Assembly (NCBI GenBank): GCA_037355855.1
Contig: CM074760.1
Span: forward strand, 3,960,501 to 4,024,500
DNA length: 64,000 nucleotides
From: Pseudo-nitzschia pungens
Lineage: Eukaryota > Bacillariophyta > Bacillariophyceae > Bacillariales > Bacillariaceae
Reading direction: 5' to 3'
The notes below the pieces were generated by a model. That model searched no databases, was not told where the DNA came from, and saw only the letters and a program-made list of their open reading frames with translations. Positions 32,090 to 42,892 of the stretch are shown in pieces. The position numbers and the translations under genes were made by a program. How positions within the stretch are numbered: the stretch's first letter is position 1; every line of letters begins with the position of its first letter.

Positions 32090-33248
32090 TCAACTGAATA
32101 CTCCACTCTTTCCGTCGTCAATCTCATAAGGTTCGAATCCAAGGTCTTCGTCGACGAATCTATCTCCATCATCGAAGTTCTTTCCTTTGGCGTTAAAACT
32201 TAGGTCACTTGACATAACATCTCGATTCGTAGAATACCTCTTCCGTTCGTCCCATTGGATGTAGAAATAGTAAAGAATCGCCAGGAATATCAAGCCTGAA
32301 ACAATGATCAACAACGTATCTAATCTTGAGAGTTCAGTGCGAGCAGCACCAGTTGTCTGCTTCTCCGTAGAAGGTTTATTGACGTCAAGACCCTTGATAG
32401 ACGAGAATTCGTCGATGCTAGATATCATGGCTAACTCTGAATGTAGAAGCTGAGGTTCCGAAACATCCAACACTTGGTTAACATACGACGTCACCGCACG
32501 CGAAGTTTCCTCCTCGTTGCGATGTTTTCCATAGGCATATACGATACCGGTATAAATTCCGCAGAAATTCACATCGCTCACTTGAGGGCTACATTGCGCT
32601 ACGAAGCAACGCAAATAAATGTTGAGATAAAATTATTCACACTTCTTTCTGAGTCACTCTCTTCTGCCCAAGAACTTCACAAAAGAGACCATAGCAAAAC
32701 TCACCGACTTCTTCGAATTTTAAAAACCTGAATCCAGAAGGATGTCCATTCGCATGAACTAACTCTCTAGTTATTCCTTCCTCATGGAACTCTGTCCTCC
32801 TTGTTCGTCGCAGTCCACACATCTCAGGAAATGACGATTGTAGCACCGAATCCACTAATTTATCCTCTACGATATCTAAAATATCCGTAATAGATGACAA
32901 GGGCTGAATTTCCAGTTGGAATCCATATTGAATCCGAACGAAATCCCCAGAAGTTGCTCCGAAGAATCCATCGTACTCAGGTCTACACGGCGAACTCATG
33001 AGCGCCATGAAGTTTTCATTATATGTTGTCCGCGGATCAACATTGATTTCCTCAGGTGCATTTTGCGCCTTTAACACTTCCTGGTCAGCTTCACCAAACT
33101 GAATAGACTGTAAAACTCTTGTTCCTTGTGCACGACTGCTGAGAAGTACTTGACTACTCTCAGTCAAGTCGGCGCGAACATTACTTGGCAAAGCCATTGC
33201 CATTGTCGAGCAGAACAATACTCGTCGTACGTCAAAGTTGTGTACCAT
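32090..33248 (-). CDS. Putative secretory membrane protein, two exons
   Basis: Exons 33248-32705 and 32598-32090 join across a 106 bp intron (GTGAGT at 32704, TTCGTAG ending at 32599) to give 350 residues without a stop; the splice restores ...KFEEVAQCSPQV. The start ATG 33248 gives MVHNFDVRRVLFCSTMAMALPS, a plausible signal peptide. A lumenal/extracellular part of about 250 residues with few Cys follows (SSPCRPEYDGFF, FPEMCGL), then one transmembrane helix near the C-terminus (LLIIVSGLIFLAILYYFYIQW) and a charged tail of about 55 residues. So a type I membrane protein. I recall similar diatom ectodomain proteins but no function. It is the only gene here with intact splicing and no transposon signature, flanked by LINEs on both sides. 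Confidence 0.75.
32599..32704 (-). other. Spliceosomal intron of the membrane-protein gene
   Basis: GTGAGT donor and CTTCGTAG acceptor, 106 bp, phase 1 (codon G|CG). The unspliced frame would stop within the intron; splicing joins both long frames. Confidence 0.75.
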
Positions 33249-33745
33249 GTTTCCTTTCCTCCAGCTGGGTAACCATACGGTACCTTTGTAATGATGGTGA
33301 GAATAAAAAATGATCCGCTTTACTGGTGGGCCATCATTACCGGTAGATCTTCCTCTCTTTTGAAAGTAAGGTTACCTGATGCAACGTACGTGCATTATTT
33401 TTGTGAGGCACATCAATCTTGCGGCAATCGTATTTTGAACCAAAAATAATACCCATCAGTCGTGTCAAACGATGCTCAAGATTTGGGGGGATTTGAGAAA
33501 AGAAAAAAATCAATAATACTTCGTCATGCTACACATCCCGTAACAAGTGAATTGGGCCTTAAAGGGGGCAGACGGAGTTGTAGCTTTGGTGTCTGTAATA
33601 GGGATTAGAAGCAGTGCATGAGTGGAAACTGTTTTGATATCCCTTAATTTTTAAAGGATTGTACGGCCACATATTTTAGGGGTTCAAATGAAAGTCTTAA
33701 CTCTCTCAATCAAATACTGTATTTAAAATCTGATGTTATATTCTC
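33249..33745. other. Upstream region of the membrane-protein gene
   Basis: Non-coding. Probably contains the promoter of the minus-strand gene; no clear TATA element. The LINE leader begins at 33746. Confidence 0.5.
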
Positions 33746-35440
33746 ACGTTCCGATGTTCCAGTACTTAAAATACGTAGATTTCTACACAACTTTCCCCTT
33801 TGATATCTCCCTCACTTCTAAAGCTCCAACAACAACACCAAGCACTACACCTATTAACAGAGACCTCCCCTATCTGATTCTGCTGTTTGTTTGGTTGCTC
33901 CTTGCTCCCTTTGGTTGCTTTGGTTGCTTGTTTCTTGTTGGTTGGTCAATTCGGCAGCAACAGCAACAAGCAAAACAACACATAATTTCCTACAGCAAAC
34001 CCAGTACTAATTCTACAGCTGATTTGTGCTTCGCTTTGTCTCCACGCTCAGTTTTTCCCTCTGTTTTCAAGCTCTTTTCAAGACCAAAACTCCAAGGTGC
34101 TTAAGTATACCATTACTTAACGCTCTACATTGTTTCCAGGTCTCTTAAACGATACCACTTAACGTTCTACATTCTTCAAGGTCGAACACATACATACCCC
34201 CCTTCTAGAAGGTTCCTGCTCCCTGATCCCTAAGTCTTTACAAGTACTATCAAGCTCGTGCAAGCATATCATCTTCCAGTTCCCCCCTGTTTTCAAGCCA
34301 ATAGCCCCCTGCTCCTTAAGTGCTTTTCACTTACGAGCTCCTATGAAGATATTTCACCTCGATATTATGCTACTTACCGTCGGGGTATGGTCATTGTGTA
34401 CAATACGTACTATAACCAGATACCCAGCCCCTGCAGTTAGTTCACAAGCGAGCGAGTTTAGCGAGTGCATCGATTTCAGTACAGTGCTACAGTGTACAGC
34501 GCGTACATTATGTACTGGTGCTACATGGTGTCAGTAAAAGGTATGGTCAGTACGTTGAATTAAGTACTGGACCTACGTACCCTGACCCTTTACCGACATA
34601 CGAATCAGCGATACACTATTCGGAGCTCCGTCCGAGCTCTCACTCTTTGGAATACTCTCAGTTTGAACCTCTAAAAGAACACATCATGCATGGCATTGAT
34701 ACTTGACATCTCTAATGTACCTCTAGAGTGGTAACTAGTGTGCTCATGGTATATGCAATAGCGCTTGAACAGTATCCTCTGTAGTCTAACCAACTGCCAG
34801 AACTCTGTGCTGTACTGTTGTTGCTGCTCTCCCTATTGTCGACGGACGAATATCTTTACACTCCCCTGTTTCCTAGCCAAGCCCCCTAGTCCCTAAGTAT
34901 TCATGCTTAAGGCTCCCCCTACTACATCTGTTTTCAAGTCAAGACCAACTGATCCCTAAGTACCTCCTACTTAGTGCACTCTTGTTTCCAAGACTACAGC
35001 TACTATCGCCCCTTGTTTTCAAGACTACAGTTTCCCTGGTCCCTAAGTGTTCACGAGTTCCCTGATCCCTAAGTGTTTTCGCTATTAAGCAACCCCAACT
35101 TGAACTTCAAGTTCGACACTGTTTTCAAGACACAAGCCTCCCCCTGGTCACTAGGTGTTTCGACTACTGCCCCTGTTTTCAAGGAAGCAGCTTCCCTGGC
35201 CCCTAATTGTTCGAGAGTCTTGTGACTGTTTTCAAGCTAGCAGCTTCCCTGGTCTTTAAGTGCCTCATTCAAGGTTCCTGTTTTCAAGCCAATTGCCCCT
35301 GGATACTGTTTCCACTTATAAGTACTCGCGAGTTTGAACTTCAAGTTCCCTCCTGAGCCTTTTAAGTGTGCCCTGCCAATTTACCCCCCGGTCCCTAAGT
35401 GTTCCCACTAAGGCCCCTGTTTTCAAGCTATTAGCTTCCC
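33746..35440 (+). repeat. LINE leader repeat block, copy E
   Basis: The unique 5' segment (33746-34110) matches 20150-20517 reversed. It is followed by repeated CTGTTTTCAAG...CCCTAAGTGTT phrases as in copies A and C. No gene. Confidence 0.65.
34342..34862. mobile_element. MITE-like insertion in LINE leader
   Basis: 521 bp with imperfect inverted ends TATGAAGATATT and AATATCTTTACA, flanked by CTCC (34338-34341 and 34863-34866). Removing it restores GAGCTCCCCTGTTTCC, which resembles the uninterrupted copy C. No coding capacity. About 75 bp (34366-34440, ACCGTCGGGGTATGGTCATT...) is also present at 22022-22090 in the left part of the 8 kb transposon. Confidence 0.6.
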
Positions 35441-35442
35441 TG

Positions 35443-35602
35443 GTGGGCTGCTGTATTCCAACTCAAATCGTATCTGACTCGAAATTTACAAGCCTACAAA
35501 ATTTACAAGCCTACACAATTTGCAGTAGCTGGTGGGCTGCTGTATTCCAATTCGAATCATATCTGACTCGAAATTTACAAGCCTACATGATTAGCAGTAG
35601 CT
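35443..35602 (+). repeat. Tandem duplication in LINE leader
   Basis: Two copies (35443-35530, 35531-35602) starting GGTGGGCTGCTGTATTCCAA and ending GCAGTAGCT. The first contains an extra copy of AATTTACAAGCCTACA. Confidence 0.85.
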
Positions 35603-35691
35603 GAAAATTGTTCAACTTTGCACAAAAATTTCGAGCTCCTAGTGTGAGACAAATTTTGCTCATTTTTTAGCAAAAATTTCTGAGTTACCCG

Positions 35692-35795
35692 GTGACTTTT
35701 GTGGGTGTGCTCCAGTATATTTTTTGGGCTCCCCAGGGACTTTTTGCTTGTCCAGACCAAGGTTGCCCTTGTTGTTGCTGCTGTACCCTGTTTCC
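35692..35795 (+). repeat. Shared leader module, LINE copy E
   Basis: Contains TTTTGTGGGTGTGCTCCAG, GGGCTCCCCAGGGACTTTTT, TTGTCCAGACCAAGGTTG and GTTGTTGCTGCTGTACCCTG. Shorter at the 5' side than the copies at 9865, 18861 and 55949. It lies about 160 bp upstream of the ORF1 body. Confidence 0.75.
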
Positions 35796-35955
35796 AGGCT
35801 ACTACAAGCTGTAGCTCTACATACAAGCAACTACCACGCACAACAACAACGACAACACCAACAGCCTGCAAGCGTCCAAGCCAACACGCCTATTACGCAA
35901 CTACCAGACCCACTATGCCTTCCCCCCGCCAGCTCCCCGGCGCAAGCGGCCTCCC

Positions 35956-36806
35956 TTGGCTTCCACTCTTTCAAACAAGCGTGCCTTTGTGGCGACTCCT
36001 TCCCGCCGACCACCTGCTGGCTCCTCTGCTCAGGCCACTCCTTTTCCTCCTCCTTCTCCCCCTCCAGCAAAGGATTCCCTCCAGTCAGCCTTCCCTTCTG
36101 ATGATGATATGTCCTTTACTTCTGCAGTGTCTACTAGTGCACTTGATGATGTTGTCATGAGCACTAAGCAGTCAGGCACTGGGCAGTCAGGCACTGGGCA
36201 TGCAGGCAGTGGGCAGTCTAGCAGTGGCCAGTCAGGCAGAGGCCAGTCAGGTGATGGGCAGCCAGGCTCTGAAACATCAGACTCTCAGCACCCCCCTTCC
36301 AAGGTCTCTGCCTCCCATTCTAGTCTGAAACAAGCTACTCTTGCATTTCTTCCTGACAAGCGCAAGAAAGCCCTGGCTGCTGCCAACAAGGCTCACTCAG
36401 ACTCCTTCCTCTGGTGCTTCTATGGTAAGGGGCCTTTTACTGGTCATGCCTCCACTCCGCTCCCTATCCAAACTCTTCGCAAAACTCCAGAAGGATCCCG
36501 GCTATGGACTGGGTGTCCAAGTCCCACTCACTTCTTCAGCAAGAAGGATGGGAATGACAAGAAATCCATCCACGATGTCTGTCAGTCCGCCATCCCTCCA
36601 GTTTATTCTCAAGCTTTTCCTGACAACCCTGATTGGCGCACTGCTTCTGTGGAGTCCCTGGTTTCCCTTGCATCTATATGCTTTCAAGACTCTGCAGACT
36701 GGACCAAGCAACCTTCTGGCCAAGCTCTGAAGAGATGTCTTATTGGTTTGGCCAAGATGTCCCCTGAGTGTTTTGAAACCTTGTACTGTGACGGCAACCT
36801 TTTGCC
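35956..36806 (+). pseudogene. LINE ORF1, copy E, piece 1
   Basis: Open frame related to ORF1 of copy B. Pro/Ser-rich start, Gly-Gln-Ser repeats (GSGQSSSGQSGRGQ), then WCFYGKGP, CPSPTHFFSKK and KSIHDVCQ. Cut at 36806 by the Ty3 element. The first ATG of the region (35915) is out of frame, in the same relation as in copy B. The frame is open upstream to at least 35880 without an ATG, so the start is uncertain. Confidence 0.8.
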
Positions 36807-37105
36807 TGTTACGGTCTAGAGTAGAATTTCGGAGTAGTATGAAAATTGTGAATGTTTAGATACTTTACGGAATATTGTTACGCGAGTTGGATATAAAAAT
36901 TAAGGTCGCGAGCATAGCCACATTTTGGCATGCTCTTGCCATAAATGTTGATTCATTGTTGATTCCCACGATTAGGCATATATCACCTTCTGGGACTCAA
37001 CCGAAATGTATTCATGATTGGATATATACATATATAATATTCGATTCCCATATGGGATTCGGTTAATTATTCAATCGTGACTGCTAGCTGCGCTAGCCCG
37101 TCACA
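36807..37105 (-). repeat. 3' LTR of the autonomous Ty3 element
   Basis: 299 bp, plus-strand ends TGTTACGG and CCGTCACA. Near-identical to 43827-44125. Confidence 0.95.
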
Positions 37106-37135
37106 TAGTGCCCCATGATTGAACGAATCCCATAC

Positions 37136-38402
37136 TTAAGCTGCCCAATGGATTGCTGAGTCATTGGACTCGGAGTAGTCCGTTGAACGCTCTTTGTAAG
37201 GGGTTAACTTACGAATGTTAACAGTCTCGATGACCGTTGGAGTCTTCTGAATCTTGACAGTACCATTGTCATGGACTTGGGCAATAGTGAATGGTCCTGT
37301 CTTCCGAGGCTGTAATTTATCCGGATCCGGTTGTTGTATCCATACCTTGTCATTGGGTTGAAAGGTATGTTCCTTGCGCTTAGCATTGTCTCTGAGTAGA
37401 GCCTTGTTAATCCCTTGTTGCCGGAGCTGTTGTAAGGCTAATAGGTTAGACGTCAGGGGCAGATCAATGAGCATGTCCCTATTGAATACCAGGGCTCCTG
37501 GAGATGCTTGTAAGGCAGCATTGACAGCACACCTGGAGGCATGCATGCAAGTTGCCAGAGCATTGTCCATGAGCTGACTGGCTCGGGTGTTAACTTGAGG
37601 GGGATTAACATGGACTAGCACGCGGAGGATGTCAGCAACTGTGTGATGGACTCTTTCACAGATAGCATTGGACTGTGGATTCTTCACTGTGGTTGGGACT
37701 GATTGGATTCCATACTGCTTGAGAGTAGTTTGAAATTCAGCCCCTAGGAATTCACCACCATTGTCGTGGATACATCTGATAGGTCTTGGGTATCTGGATA
37801 GCCAGCAATTCTTGAATTGATCTGATACATGCTGTGAGGACTTATCTCTGATTCTGATGATTTCAAGGAGATTGGTGACCGGATCGATGCAGGTTAGAGC
37901 TTTAAAATTATAGTTCTTGCCTTGGGCTGTAATCTTCCATGGTCCTATGAGATCCACATGTACCTCATAGAATGGGGATAATGGCGCTTCTTTCGGTGGT
38001 AGTTTGCCATACTGGGAGTTCTGGTTCTTGTATTTGATGCAGTGATCTGGGCATATGTAGGACTTGCATAAACTGGTTAGATTATCAGCATAGAATCGGG
38101 CTGAAATAGTCTGTTGTAATCTGGTGGATCCACAATGACCCAACAGGAGATGATACCACTGGATGGTATCATTAATGAGAGATGCTGGTATGTAGATTCT
38201 CCAGCATTCGGGATTGGATTGGTTCGCGTAACAAAGTATCATGTTGCCTTCTAATTCTCGGTAGAAGAAGACTTTCGATTGAATCTTGAACTTGATGGTT
38301 TGGTCTTTCTGCTGATGAAGGTAGATGTTTGAGTAGTTAACCGGACATTCCATATCTTGGTTGTTTGGAAGGTTGATAAGGCACTCATTGTTCAGCAGGC
38401 AG
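37136..38402 (-). pseudogene. Ty3 integrase part of pol
   Basis: In frame with the upstream RT part once the solo LTR plus one duplication (345 bp) is removed; ends TAA at 37136. The N-terminal HHCC finger is seen in HHLLLGHCGS and CKSYICPDHC. The catalytic triad is in VHVDLIGPW, CIHDNGGEF and AICERVHH, with 35 residues between the second Asp and the Glu. The C-terminal GPY/F module (RKTGPFTIAQVHDNG) ends in IHWAA. The enzyme would join cDNA to host DNA with a 5 bp stagger, consistent with the duplications seen here. Split only by the solo LTR. No chromodomain. Confidence 0.92.
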
Positions 38403-38742
38403 TGTAACATGCTGGCGTAGCCGTGTTACGAAGGACTCTAAATGATTATTGAATCCCGCATGTACTCCAATATATATAGTATTCATGTATGTATGTTCGG
38501 TATGTACACACATACAACGGACATTGTCAAATATCAAGATAAACAAAGATTCTCGTGACTCGCTGATTATTGATATTATGCCCGACGAACATTATTATTA
38601 TTGTTCGATCGCTCATTCATCCTATACTCAAGGAATCATTCCCATCTCGTAAAGTATCCAACCATCACAATTTTATAATTATTCTTTATTAAAATACCTC
38701 TATCGCGTACCACTCCATCTAATTCTACCCTAGAGTGTTACA
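38403..38742 (-). mobile_element. Solo LTR within Ty3 pol
   Basis: 340 bp, plus-strand ends TGTAACAT and GTGTTACA, with duplication GGCAG (38398-38402 and 38743-38747). Closest to the LTRs of Gag-only element 1 (shared CTAGAGTGTTACA, CATGTACTCCAATATATAT). It separates RNase H from integrase. Confidence 0.93.
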
Positions 38743-41389
38743 GGCAGGAGTATAGCTCTTGATCTGCGTCATTGCATAAGTGCTGAAATAGATTCGGGAA
38801 CTCTGCTAGAAACAGTTCTTCATCTTGCTTGGGGACTTCAAGTTTCAGAAAATCAATAAGAGTGCCCTTGGAAAGGGCTTCCTTCCCTTCAGTAGGTGGA
38901 TCCATCCGGGGGAGCCTGGAGAAGGCATCAGCAAGAACATTCTTCTTGCCTTCCACATAGGTGAGGTTGACACCGAATTCTTCAAGGAATAGTCTCCACC
39001 GGAGGACTCGTTGGACTGAAAGCGTGCGGAAGGTGAGATTCTTATGGTCAGTGTATACGTTGATAACACCACCAAGTAGCATTTTTCGGTACTCTTTGCA
39101 GCAGAGTACAATTGCTAGGAGTTCTTTCTCCATAGTAGTATAGTTCTTTTGGGCATCAGATAGTTTCTTGGACCAGTAGGCTATGGGCTTGCCATCTTGG
39201 AGTATGGCAGCACCCAGCTGTAGGTCTGAGGCATCGGTGTACAGTTCAAAGGGTTTGTTAAGGTCTGGATAGGTGTTCAGCGCATCCGCTGCTACCATTG
39301 CCTTCATCTCTTGAAAGGCTTTGTCTTGAGCAGGACCCCAAGTGAAAGCTGAAGGGGCTTTCCTTTGCTTGCCTTTGATGGCAGCTGGTTGAGGAGTTTT
39401 CTTGGGGGTCCCTGTTATGTCAAATAGAGGAGCTAGGACATGAGATCGGCGAGGCCACATATCTCTGTAGTATCCTACTGCGCCGAGGAAGGATTTGACT
39501 TGGGTTATAGTTCGAGGTCTATCCATTTGTAGGATGGCTTCAATCTTCTTGCGCCATGGCTTGACGGCTGTGGGAGTCATCCAATATCCAAGGAAGTCAG
39601 TTTCTTGTACAGCCCAATCACATTTGAGTGGGTTGCACTTGAGTCCATTTTGGTTGAGTCGATCTAAGATCTTGTCGATGGTCTTCATGTGTAGATCAAA
39701 GGAGCCATTGGTCCAAATACCAATATCATCGATATAGACAGTGCAGTCGGTGTCTTGTAGGATATCTTCCATCAGTTGCTGGGCAACATCCGGGGAGACT
39801 TTGACACCCATCGGTAGTCTTTGATACTCATAGCAACCATACGGAGTTACTATGGTACAGAGTTTCTTGCTCGCATCATCCAGTTCAAAGCAGTAGTATT
39901 GCATGGACAAGTCAATCTTGGTGAAGTGGGTGTACTTGCCCCGCTTGTTCATGATATCTTGTATCCGAGGGATTGGATATGGTCTTCTTTCAAGGAGTTT
40001 ATTCAATTCCCTGAAGTCTGATACCCATCTAACTCTGTTGTCTTTCTTTGGGACAATAAAGGTAGGGAATGCCCATTCAGCTGGTCCAGTGCAACGCTTG
40101 AGGACTCCATCATTACAAAGATTCTGGAGTTCCCTTTTGAATAGGTCTTCTCTTTTGTATGCAACTGGATAAGGCTTCTTGTGTATGGGCTTGGATCCGG
40201 GCTTCAGTCGTAGAGAGATCTTCTTGTGTGGATACTTGCCAAGTTCTCCGTTGAAGACGTTTGGATACTTGTTTAGTATTGCTTGGAACTGCTGCTGCTC
40301 TGCTTTGGACATGTGGGACTGCTGCTTGGCCACTGTAGATGGATCTGTTTCTTGGTAGGCTCTGTCTAAGATGACTTTGGACTTGTATGGATTTGCGAAG
40401 GATAGATCATCAGCAAAGAGTTCGGCGTCTTCTAATTCTTCCATGAGCATGGTGTAGTTATCATGGTATAGGGATGTGTCCTTCATAGGAATGGTTCTTT
40501 CCATCCACTGAACTGCTCCTTCTTTGAATAGGAGATTGATCTGCGCTAGGTGGAGGAAGTCTCTGCCTAGTATCAAATCATATTTGCAGTTAGGAGAATG
40601 GAAGAGCCTTGCCTCTTGTTGGTCTATCGTGTAGTTGCCAAACTCTTGTAGCTTGAGGTTCTTCATGATGATGTATTCTGTAGTATCGAAGCTTCCATTT
40701 GCTGTTGTGGTTAGGACTTGGTGCTTGCTTCGAGTCGGTATAGTGCCAAATGGTAGTGCTTGTTTGTTGATTAGAGTTCCGGAAGATCCACTGTCGAGTA
40801 GTGCGAGTAGTGGTCTTGATTTCGTTGGTATGCCTTGTATGTACTGTACTGTAGTTAAAAGAATAGGAGCCACGTTGCTCTTATTCGATGCCTGTTCTGC
40901 TGGATTTCCAGCAGTCGACAGCAGCTTTAAATAATTTTGCTCCAGCGCACCTCCTTTGGTGTAGTCTTTGGAGTTTTGGGTAGTGTAATAGAGATTTTTG
41001 GCTGTACCCGTGGAGCAATTCCTTGCCAGGGACAAGAGTGGTCTATTTGTTGCTGCTGTCTTATTCGGATCGATAGTGATCGATGATGCGTCTGTTGTAC
41101 CCTTGGATCGATTCGTTTGATTTCGATTCGTATCCATTATATCGTTCGTTCCGGAGAATCGAACTGTTTTTGTTGTTGTTGTTGCTGCGATTGCAGGCTT
41201 TGCTGAGCTTTCAACAGGAATACTCCATCCTGTAGGTTCCTTCCCCTCTTTTTCTGGGAGATCTCCTCCATGCGTCATCCCAGACAGCAGGGCTGTGCTG
41301 GCATCCAGGTCCCGGGGAGCTGGAGGCAAGGTGATTGCTGGTTTTGGTGAAGCCCGGGGCTTCTTGGTAGGCCTGGGGGCCTTGGAGAT
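38743..41389 (-). pseudogene. Ty3 pol: protease, RT, RNase H
   Basis: Follows gag in the same frame after the TGA (41392-41390) with no other stop down to the solo LTR. Aspartic protease LLALLDSGSSG, RT with FIVPKKD, FTKIDLSMQYY and VYIDDIGIW (YIDD catalytic box), RNase H with LYTDASDLQLGAA, TMEKELLAIV and VYTDHKNL, spanning nearly 880 residues. No ATG is needed if translation proceeds by read-through. The first ATG in frame is about 90 nt after the TGA (MTHGGDLP). With the integrase part, pol is about 1300 codons. Confidence 0.93.
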
Positions 41390-41629
41390 TCAGGGGAGCC
41401 ACACAAGCTCCCCATCGATACTGCGTTCAGTTCGACCACCATGATTGGCATGGTATTCTTCAATCGCCGCATTTATATGGGCTTGGAAGGTCTCGTTGCT
41501 TCCGGGAATCATGAGAGCCTGAGTGTGAGTGTGGAAGGACTCAGTTGGTTGGTTGTTTCCGGAGCCCTTGTTGTAGTTCTTGGAAAACCGGTTCTTTGGG
41601 CACTCAGACCAATCATGATTATGGCCTGG

Positions 41630-42892
41630 ACCTTCCGGAACTGTAAATATCTTCGCGCGAATCGCGCAATTTTTTGAGTCAAACTTGTCAACTCACATCC
41701 CCCTTTTGGAACACAATTTGGGGGGATAAACTCGCACTTTTTCTCGCACTTTTTTCGAGACCAAAAAGTGCAAGTTTTCGCGGGACTAAAAAAAACGTTC
41801 TTTTTCAACTCGCATTAAATGCGAGTTTGGTTCAACGGACAAAAAAAGTGCGAGTTTTCTTCGCAAAAATTTTTTGATGCGGGAGTCGATTTGCTAAGAG
41901 AGGTGCTTAATTAAAATTATTGCAAGCATTATTGACGCGTTGCTGTTGCTTGCTGCTTGCTGTCCCCCCCCCTGTATTATCGACGCGTTGCTGCTTGCTG
42001 CTGCTTGCTGTCCCCCCCCCTGTGTATTATCGACGCGTTGCTGCTGCTTGCTGTCCCCCACCTGTATTATCGACGCGTTGCTGCTTGCTGTCCCCCCTGT
42101 ATTATCGACGCGTTGCTGCTTGCTGCTGCTTGCTGTCCCCCCCCCTGTATTATCGACGCGTTGCTGCTTGCTGCTGCTTGCTGCCCTCCCCCCCGTATTA
42201 TCGACGCGTTGCTGCTTGCTGTCCCCCCCCCCCCGTATTATCGACGCGTTGCTGCTTGCTGCTTGCTGTCCCCCCCCCCGTATTATCGACGCGTTGCTGC
42301 TTGCTGTCCCCCCCCCCTGTATTATCGACGCGTTGCTGCTTGCTGTCCCCCCTGTATTATCGACGCGTTGCTGCTTGCTGCTGCTTGCGGTCCCCCCCCC
42401 CTGTGTTGTCGACGCAACGACGGAGTCGATTTGTCAATAGAGGCGCAACGATTTGCTAAGAGAGGCGCAACGACGCGGGAGTCGATTTGCTGAGAGAGGC
42501 GCGCAATGGGAGTCAATTTGTTAATAGAGGCAAAACGACGGAGTCGAAAACGACGAGTTTTTGGTTGAAATTTTTGTTGAAAACACTCATTTTCCAAAGA
42601 AAACTCGCATTTTTTAAAGAAAACTCGCATTTTTTAATGAAAACTCGCATTTTTTAATGAAAACTCGCATTTTTTAATGAAAACTCGCATTTATTGCTGT
42701 ATATACGTGTTTTTTTTCTAGAGCAAAAATGCGAGTTTTTTTTTACCATAAAAATCCGCACTTTTTTCGATCCCAAAAAATGCGAGTTTCTTTGGGGGAG
42801 ATAACAAATTTAAGGGGATACCCTCAAAATGACTAACTGCAATAAAAAATCGCGCGGTCCGCGCATCGAAAACTATCTTTGCTCCGGAAGGT
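41630..42892. mobile_element. 1.26 kb inverted-repeat DNA transposon in gag
   Basis: Ends ACCTTCCGGA (41630-41639) and TCCGGAAGGT (42883-42892). Imperfect inverted similarity continues for about 45 bp (CGCGCGA and a T-run at matching distance). Flanked by CCTGG (41625-41629 and 42893-42897); one copy fits the uninterrupted gag reading. Subterminal repeats of AACTCGCATTTTTTAATGAA (42590-42700) and TCGCACTTTTT (41730-41880). Interior is a minisatellite. No transposase, so non-autonomous. Confidence 0.85.
41935..42415 (-). repeat. Minisatellite, inverse copy of the 23 kb array
   Basis: About 13 units of TATTATCGACGCGTTGCTGC plus TTGCTGTCCCCC(C)n, the reverse complement of the array at 23035-23960. 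Long Leu/Ala/Cys-rich open frames here are repeat artefacts. Confidence 0.92.

Noticed and set aside
33733..34104. Possible small protein with a hydrophobic stretch, repeated at 20279-20517 on the other strand
   Set aside because: Both lie in the unique 5' segment of the LINE leader; similarity is equally strong outside the frame and the C-terminal ends differ.
41920..42493. Three overlapping open frames of 166-179 codons
   Set aside because: Same minisatellite in the other orientation; all three frames are open because the unit lacks stops.
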